Shown here: piece after piece, positions 58,802 to 64,000 of the stretch
Position numbering within the stretch: the first letter of the stretch is position 1
Layout of the letters: each line of letters begins with the position of its first letter
Source of the DNA: Streptomyces sp. SA15
Lineage (GTDB): Bacteria > Actinomycetota > Actinomycetes > Streptomycetales > Streptomycetaceae
Assembly: GCF_002291145.1 (NCBI RefSeq)
Contig: NZ_NTGE01000128.1
Coordinates: forward strand, 1-64,000
DNA: 64,000 nucleotides
Direction: 5' to 3'
Translations under genes and position numbers: made by a program
Notes under the pieces: generated by a model
Seen by the model: only the letters and a program-made list of their open reading frames with translations
Told to the model about the DNA's origin: nothing
Database searches by the model: none

Positions 58802-61584
58802 TCAAGCCGGAGCAGATTCCGCAGTACACCGGGAACTTGCCGCAGCTGGAGATCGACTACGCGGACCTGAAGAAGGACGCCGGTCATGTTCGCAAGACCG
58901 GCGAGGATGTGCATGCGCAGTTCCAGGGCCTGTCGGCGTATTACACGGCGCCGGAGGCGGAGCAGTTGTTCGCCACCACCAAGCCGGTCAAGGAGCGCGC
59001 GGACGACTTCGCCACCGATCTGGAGACCGTTTCCGGTGCGTTGTCGTCGTATGCCACCGAGATCCGGCCGCTCGTCGACAAGTTGAAAGAGCTCAAGGCC
59101 AAGGCCGTGACGTTCGTCGATTCCGTGAAGGATGACGACGAGTGGGAGTACGACGGCGACAAGGTCGACGAGCACAATCAGATCCGGGATGACATCACCG
59201 CGACGGTGGCGGCGTTCTGGGCTGCGGAGCGGACCTGCCACAACAAGATCACCGCTCTGTGGGGCGGGACGCAGATGGTGGCGGGGGATGGTTCGGAGCG
59301 TAAGGACCAGTACGGGTTCAACGCCGAGGACATGAAGAACGCGAAGCTTCCCTGGGGTGACCCGGTGGAGGAGAAGCACAAGTGGTACGAGGTCGGCCAC
59401 TGGGTGAAGTCGTTCGTCTGGGACGGCCTGATCGTCGACGGCATCTGGGGCACCATCAAGGGTCTCGGCATGCTGGTGGGCTTCGGTGGCTGGGACGCGA
59501 TGGGTCAGGCCTGGAAGGGCCTGGCGCAGTTGGCCACCGGTCTGACCCTGAGCATGATGCCGGGCGCGCAGGTGGCGTTCTGGGCTCTGCCGGACGACAA
59601 ACTCCCTGCCTGGATCCGTGATTCGCGTACGGCGATGAAGGAGACGGGCAAGGCGCTGGTGGCGTGGGATCAGTGGGGCAAGAACCCCGCGCGTGCTGCC
59701 GGCGCGGTCACCTTCAACGTGGTGACGACCGTGTTCACCGGTGGTGCGGGTGCCGGTGTGGCGGGCGCGGGCAAGGCGGGCGCGGTGGCGAAGGCCTTGT
59801 CCGTGGCGGGCAAGGCGGGTCACATCATCGACCCGATGACCTACGTTGCCAAGGGCGCGGGCGCCGGTCTGTCGAAGATCGGCGACATCGCCAAGGGGCT
59901 CAAGGGCGTCGGCAACATCGACATCCCCACCCTCCCCGACGGCGCCGTCAGCCTGCCCGACGGTCGCCTGATGGACCCGAACGGCAACCTCGTCGCGCCC
60001 AACGGCACCATTGATACGACGCCGGTTCCCCACGATGCCGGCCCGACGGTCCCGCACGGAGCCGGGACCACGCCGACGCTGCCGGCCCACTGGACTGTCC
60101 AGGGTGCCCCCACTCCGTCGTATGCGGCGGCACACGCGGGCACCGACGGGGCCGCGCACTCGGTCGACAACGCCGGGCACTACAACGCGCCCAACCCCGG
60201 GCACTACAGCACCCCGACGCCGGCTGCCGCCGCGAGTCACACGCCGGGCGGTGCCTTCGACTCGACGCCGTCGCCGGGCTCGTACGACCACGCGCCGTCG
60301 CAGAGTTCGTACGGGCAGGCACCGTCGGGGTCCCCGTACGATCACGCGCCGTCGCCGTCCGCGTACGATCAGACCCCGGGTGTGAACCCGTACGCTCAGA
60401 CTCCGTCGGGGGCACCGTACGGCCACGCGCCGTCGCCGTCCGCGTACGATCACGCACCGTCGCCGTCCTCGTACGATCAGACTCCAGCCGCTGCCCCGCA
60501 CGACGCTCCGGCGCCGACGCCGCACACCGGTGGTTCGAATGTTCCCGGGGGTGCTGCCCATCCTGGGGGCGCGACCCCGTGGTATCACCAGACCCCGGCG
60601 GCCAGCGCCGCGCACGACGTCCCGACCACTGCGCCGCACCCCGGCGGTCACGACGTTCCCGGCACCGGCGGCCATACCCCGGATGCCCCGCACGGACCGG
60701 GGCACGGCGCTCCGGGCGTCGGTCATGCCGACGACGCCTCGCACGGGGCCGGACACGGTGACGACGGTGTCGGTCATCACGCGGACGATGCCGGGCACGC
60801 CGGTGACCACGCGGGCGTCGGGGACGCCGCCGCGCACCACGGCTCCGATGCTCCGGTTGCTCCGGGCCATCAGGGCGCGGATGTGCCGGGCAGTGGGGCC
60901 GGGGAGCCGTTCGAGTACCAGCCGCACATGTCGGCGGACGACTTCGACAACCTGGCCACCGACGCGGAGAAGCACGCGGTGGCCACGGCTGAACTGGCAC
61001 GCGGCACGAACCCCGCGCCCAGCGTCAGCAACGAAGCGGGGCTGGCGTACGGCAACGCGTACTGGAACGACTTCCTGGACGACTTGTCCCCCGAGTCGCG
61101 GGAGGCGCTGAGGACGTACAGCGGCAACGAGTACGACCTGATCAACAGCCACTTGCGCTTCGGCGACGACCTGGACCCCTCGCTCATGCACACCATCGAC
61201 GAGATGGACAAGGTCATGGACACCCGCCCTGTGCCCGAGGACGTCATGGTCGTGCGCGGCACCGGGGTTGACCACATCAGGATCGACGGCCAGCCGCTGA
61301 AGTCACCGCTGGATATGGAGGGCGGTGTGTTCGACGACAAGGCGTACACCTCCACGGCACTCGGCAAGACACCGCCGCCCCCCTTCGACTCCAAGCCCGT
61401 GTGGATGCACTTGCGGGTGGCGAAGGACACCCCCGCCCTCTGGATCGACCACCTCTCCAAGCACCCCGGAGAACGCGAGCTGCTCCTCGCCAAGGGCTCC
61501 GAGTACAAGGTGACGCGCGTCTTCCAGGACACGATGGGCAAGTGGCACGTATACGGGGAGATTCTGCCGAGGCCGAAGCCCTAG
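58798..61584 (+). CDS. Esx/type VII polymorphic toxin with C-terminal ADP-ribosyltransferase
   Basis: A 928-residue effector from GTG 58798. Residues 1-140 form a WXG/LXG-like helical domain (LPQLEIDYADLKKDAGHVRKTG, FATDLETVSGALSSYATEI). Then come a Trp-rich hydrophobic region (about 195-350), a PDG-rich strand segment (about 380-405) and a low-complexity linker of His, Pro, Ser and Gly repeats (about 405-700, SAYDHAPSP type). The C-terminal domain (about 705-928) has the R-STS-ExE pattern: R820 in MVVRGTG, T851-S852-T853 in AYTSTALG, E892 and E894 in GERELLLAKG. This fits an arginine-type mono-ADP-ribosyltransferase acting in a target cell. Confidence 0.85.
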   Translation: MIKPEQIPQYTGNLPQLEIDYADLKKDAGHVRKTGEDVHAQFQGLSAYYTAPEAEQLFATTKPVKERADDFATDLETVSGALSSYATEIRPLVDKLKELKAKAVTFVDSVKDDDEWEYDGDKVDEHNQIRDDITATVAAFWAAERTCHNKITALWGGTQMVAGDGSERKDQYGFNAEDMKNAKLPWGDPVEEKHKWYEVGHWVKSFVWDGLIVDGIWGTIKGLGMLVGFGGWDAMGQAWKGLAQLATGLTLSMMPGAQVAFWALPDDKLPAWIRDSRTAMKETGKALVAWDQWGKNPARAAGAVTFNVVTTVFTGGAGAGVAGAGKAGAVAKALSVAGKAGHIIDPMTYVAKGAGAGLSKIGDIAKGLKGVGNIDIPTLPDGAVSLPDGRLMDPNGNLVAPNGTIDTTPVPHDAGPTVPHGAGTTPTLPAHWTVQGAPTPSYAAAHAGTDGAAHSVDNAGHYNAPNPGHYSTPTPAAAASHTPGGAFDSTPSPGSYDHAPSQSSYGQAPSGSPYDHAPSPSAYDQTPGVNPYAQTPSGAPYGHAPSPSAYDHAPSPSSYDQTPAAAPHDAPAPTPHTGGSNVPGGAAHPGGATPWYHQTPAASAAHDVPTTAPHPGGHDVPGTGGHTPDAPHGPGHGAPGVGHADDASHGAGHGDDGVGHHADDAGHAGDHAGVGDAAAHHGSDAPVAPGHQGADVPGSGAGEPFEYQPHMSADDFDNLATDAEKHAVATAELARGTNPAPSVSNEAGLAYGNAYWNDFLDDLSPESREALRTYSGNEYDLINSHLRFGDDLDPSLMHTIDEMDKVMDTRPVPEDVMVVRGTGVDHIRIDGQPLKSPLDMEGGVFDDKAYTSTALGKTPPPPFDSKPVWMHLRVAKDTPALWIDHLSKHPGERELLLAKGSEYKVTRVFQDTMGKWHVYGEILPRPKP

Positions 61585-61627
61585 CCTTTCGTTGCAGATC
61601 ATCCCAAGCCAGAGGAATGTGGACGCC

Positions 61628-62029
61628 ATGAGCGATGAACGACCGATCAACCCGCGCTTCAACGATGACGTGCACTTCAACCTCGTGTCGGGTCCGCCGC
61701 GATACCGAAACTACACCGACAAGCCGGTGGGTTACTTCACGGTGGTCGACAAGCAAGATGGCGCGGTCCTCGGTTATGTATGGGCCAGCGACGAGGGCGA
61801 CGCCGCCGCGTGGGAAGCGCGGCAGGCTGGCGGCCCCCGTGCAGCGAACGAAGGCGGCTTCTGGATCCGTCGCCTGCGCGATGCCAAGCAGCGGGGCCTT
61901 CTGCCGTCCCAGGCCCTCGCCGAGCTTTACGGCAACCCGGAGACTGCCGGCAAGGGTCTCCCCCTCCCAGGCTCCCTCGCCGACGCCCCGAACGCCGCAG
62001 CGGTCGAGGCCCTCGCCAAAGGTGACTAG
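61628..62029 (+). CDS. putative immunity protein, single-domain
   Basis: A 133-residue acidic protein from ATG 61628, 43 bp after the toxin. The domain reads ERPINPRFNDD, RYRNYTDKPVGYFTVVDKQDGAVLGYVWASDEGDAAAW, FWIRRLRDAKQRGLLPSQALAEL and ends ADAPNAAAVEALAKGD. It is the first of four copies of this domain downstream of the toxin. It has no signal peptide, so it would act in the cytoplasm. Immunity is inferred from position, size and repetition. It overlaps the next gene by eight bases. Confidence 0.7.
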   Translation: MSDERPINPRFNDDVHFNLVSGPPRYRNYTDKPVGYFTVVDKQDGAVLGYVWASDEGDAAAWEARQAGGPRAANEGGFWIRRLRDAKQRGLLPSQALAELYGNPETAGKGLPLPGSLADAPNAAAVEALAKGD

Positions 62030-62819
62030 CGAACGGCCGGTCAACCCGCGCTTCGCCGAGGACATGTGGTTCAGGGAGAAGCCGGGCGGGCCGCCGCGCT
62101 ACCGAGACTGGACCGACAAGCCGGTGCAGTACTTCACGGTGGTCGACAAGGAGGGCGGTGGGGTCCTCGGGTACGTGTGGGCCGGTGACGAGGATGAGGC
62201 CGTTGCATATGAACCCCGGCAAGCCGCCGGATCCCGGGGCGTGAACGAGGGCATCTCCTGGATCAGTCGGTTCCGTGAGGCCAAGGCACGGGGCATCCGA
62301 CCGTCCCAGGCCCTCGCCGAGTTCTTGGCCGACCCGGAGCCGGGTGGCAGGGGACGCCCCCTGCCGGGCTCCCTTGCCGACGCTCCGAACACTGCCGCGG
62401 TCGAGGACCTCGCCACGGGGGGCAGCGAACGGCCGGTCAACCGGCGCTTCGACGACGACATGTTTCTCCGCCAGGTGTCGCCGGGCCCGCCGCGTTACCA
62501 GACTCGGAGCGACAAGCCGGTGCGGTACTTCACGGTGGTCGACAAGGAGGGCGGTGGGGTCCTCGGGTATGTGTGGGCCGGTGACGAGGACGACGCCGCC
62601 GCGTGGGTACCACGCAAGGCGGCCGGGGGCCGGGCCCTCGCCGAGGGTGGTCACTGGCACGTGCGGCTGGAGGAGGCCAAGGGGCGGGGCATCCTGCCGT
62701 CCCAGGCCCTCGCGGAGATGCTGTCCAATCCGGAGGGCAATCGCGGCCGGGCCCTGCCGGACTCCCTCACCGACGCCCCGAACGCCGGTGTGGTCAAGGC
62801 TCTCGCCCAGGACGATTAG
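62022..62819 (+). CDS. putative immunity protein, two tandem domains
   Basis: A 265-residue protein from GTG 62022, made of two copies (about 1-130 and 134-265) of the domain found in the previous gene. Each begins SERPVN.RF and contains KPV(Q/R)YFTVVDKEGGGVLGYVWAGDED. Each has an (L/I)PSQALAE-type segment and ends SL(A/T)DAPN...V..LA. A GGSERPVN junction shows an in-frame fusion or unequal duplication. The eight-base overlap with the preceding gene indicates translational coupling. Confidence 0.7.
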   Translation: MTSERPVNPRFAEDMWFREKPGGPPRYRDWTDKPVQYFTVVDKEGGGVLGYVWAGDEDEAVAYEPRQAAGSRGVNEGISWISRFREAKARGIRPSQALAEFLADPEPGGRGRPLPGSLADAPNTAAVEDLATGGSERPVNRRFDDDMFLRQVSPGPPRYQTRSDKPVRYFTVVDKEGGGVLGYVWAGDEDDAAAWVPRKAAGGRALAEGGHWHVRLEEAKGRGILPSQALAEMLSNPEGNRGRALPDSLTDAPNAGVVKALAQDD

Positions 62820-62876
62820 CGAACCGCTGATCACCCGAGTACCCGTGGAGGAACCGGCCCCCGAGGCCTGAACAGC

Positions 62877-64000
62877 ATGTCCAGTCCCCTGCACTACATC
62901 ACCGTCACCGCCCCCGACGGCGAAGTCATCGGATACGCCTGGGGCGATGCCACCGACGTCGAGTGGATCAACCGGAAGGCGAGCAGCAGCAGCGCCTACG
63001 ACGCGGGGATGGAGTGGTACGGCAGGGTCCGCGAGGCCCACGAACGCGGCCTTACGCCCCTCGGCGTCCTCAACCTCCTCAGCCGCGAACCCGGCGTCGG
63101 GCCTGTCACCGAGGCCCCCGATGCCGCAGCGATCGAGGAACTCGCCGGCACCGTCACCCCGGCCGACGACCGGCGCCTGCTCGCCCAACTCGACCGTGAC
63201 AACGCGGAGGCATGGCAGGAACTCGCCGACGCCTTCGACGCGCTCACGGACGAGGACCGCGACGTGAAGTGGGGCGGGGGGCAGAAGTCGCCGAGCGGCG
63301 CCATCCACGTGCCGTTCCCCCTCTACAGCCAGCCGCTGCGCCGGGCTGTCAGCGCCCTGGTCGGCGTCGGCGCCGTAACCCCCGAGCACCGGTGGGTGGA
63401 CGGTCCGCTGCTCCAAGTGCCGCCGGACGGACGGCTGCGGCCCGCCGACGCCGTACGCGCCGCGACCACAGTCGTGCGCGGGGAGAAATTCTCCGACGGG
63501 ACGATCGACAAGGCCCTGAAGAGCGGCCTCCTGGACGCCATAGCCAACTCGCTCCGCGCCTGGTACGCCGGTCCTGACGCCGACCAGCCCGCGCCCGACG
63601 CCGACCCTCCCGCCGAGCAGCCCTCCACCGCTCCCACCCCCCAGCCGAGGGCCCTCCAGGACACCCCCGACCCCACCCCCTCCATGTGCAAGTTCTGTGG
63701 AGGTTCCCCCGCCGCCGACGTCACCTTCCGAGCCCATCGAGGGCTGATCATCTTCTTCGGGTTCAAGAAGATGGACGGCCCCATGTGCATGACCTGCGGA
63801 CTGGCCGTGTACCGCGTCCTGACCACCCACACGCTCTGCGTGGGCTGGTGGAGCCCGTTCTCCCTCTTCGTCTTCGCGCCGTTGACGCTGGTACGGAACC
63901 TCCTCGCCGTGCGCAAGGTGAAGAAGCTCCCGGCCCCCGGGCCGGGCACGCTCGGCCCGCGCTACGACCCCGGCGTCCCCATCCACCGGCGGCCCCGCGC
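62877..64000 (+). CDS. immunity-domain protein with zinc-ribbon membrane C-terminus (runs past window end)
   Basis: At least 374 residues from ATG 62877, open to the window end. The N-terminal ~85 residues are a diverged fourth copy of the domain (LHYITVTAPDGEVIGYAWGDATDVEWINRKA, RGLTPLGVLNLLSREP, EAPDAAAIEELAG). A middle domain (about 100-235) has WGGGQKSPSGAIHVPFPLYSQPLRRAVSALV and a Trp-rich segment, perhaps like DUF6508. A Pro-rich linker then leads to CKFCGG and CMTCG pairs and one or two hydrophobic helices (about 300-345). The C-terminal part could anchor the protein at the membrane where a toxin enters. Confidence 0.7.
   Translation, partial: MSSPLHYITVTAPDGEVIGYAWGDATDVEWINRKASSSSAYDAGMEWYGRVREAHERGLTPLGVLNLLSREPGVGPVTEAPDAAAIEELAGTVTPADDRRLLAQLDRDNAEAWQELADAFDALTDEDRDVKWGGGQKSPSGAIHVPFPLYSQPLRRAVSALVGVGAVTPEHRWVDGPLLQVPPDGRLRPADAVRAATTVVRGEKFSDGTIDKALKSGLLDAIANSLRAWYAGPDADQPAPDADPPAEQPSTAPTPQPRALQDTPDPTPSMCKFCGGSPAADVTFRAHRGLIIFFGFKKMDGPMCMTCGLAVYRVLTTHTLCVGWWSPFSLFVFAPLTLVRNLLAVRKVKKLPAPGPGTLGPRYDPGVPIHRRPR

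Overview
The window is chromosomal DNA from a Streptomyces or a very close relative. It is high in G+C with strong G/C third-codon bias. The gene content is typical: ECF sigma/anti-sigma pairs, a mycothiol-type DsbA-like oxidoreductase, a Fe superoxide dismutase with a Nur box, LPXTG/LAXTG sortase substrates, Esx-type secretion proteins, a large soluble-domain Ser/Thr kinase, a DUF574-type methyltransferase, and frequent GTG starts and four-base ATGA/GTGA overlaps.

Region 1 (1-8.1 kb): an ECF sigma factor with its anti-sigma factor (cut by the window edge), a small repetitive ORF coupled to malQ, a 185-bp MITE-like element, a TetR regulator divergent from an FAD monooxygenase, and a MarR regulator divergent from an EamA exporter. 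Both divergent promoters carry clear operator dyads; the TetR one is an ordered 14-bp array. Region 2 (8.19-11.0 kb): a compact lasso-peptide cluster on the minus strand in the order A-C-B1-B2. The 43-residue precursor predicts a 16-residue lasso with a Gly1-Glu8 ring. Region 3 (11.2-31 kb): two pepN paralogues, mazEF, asd, two paralogous sigma/anti-sigma-like pairs (the second sigma frameshifted), a subtilisin, a degenerate flavin-oxidase gene, Nudix, a Tat-type metallophosphoesterase, an N-terminally truncated TnpB, and an AbiEi-like/DUF559-like protein.

Region 4 (31-42.3 kb): a thioredoxin-fold oxidoreductase and a small zinc protein; then a sugar-acid catabolic locus (DeoR regulator, 2-hydroxyacid dehydrogenase, two FGGY kinases) interrupted by a 26-bp tandem array; a histidine phosphatase, DUF574 methyltransferase, sodF, bioY and a berberine-bridge-type FAD oxidase. 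Region 5 (42.4-51.7 kb): an LPXTG protein, a Ser/Thr kinase, an amino-acid permease, rpiB, a Nei/Fpg glycosylase, an Eis-type acetyltransferase and a SpoIIE phosphatase.

Region 6 (51.8 kb to the end) is the most novel part. It is an Esx/type VII effector locus in which a three-gene module (EsxA-like, EsxB-like, 130-aa protein) is present twice and nearly identically, each behind the same promoter. Copy 2 is translationally coupled to a 928-aa protein with an N-terminal helical secretion domain, a His/Pro/Ala-rich linker and a C-terminal ADP-ribosyltransferase (R-STS-ExE). It is followed by four tandem copies of one small domain spread over three ORFs, best read as an immunity array. Copy 1 has no toxin. 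Between the copies lie an AhpD-like gene and a LAXTG-anchored surface protein with a PD-(D/E)XK nuclease-like core. No type VII motor genes are in the window.
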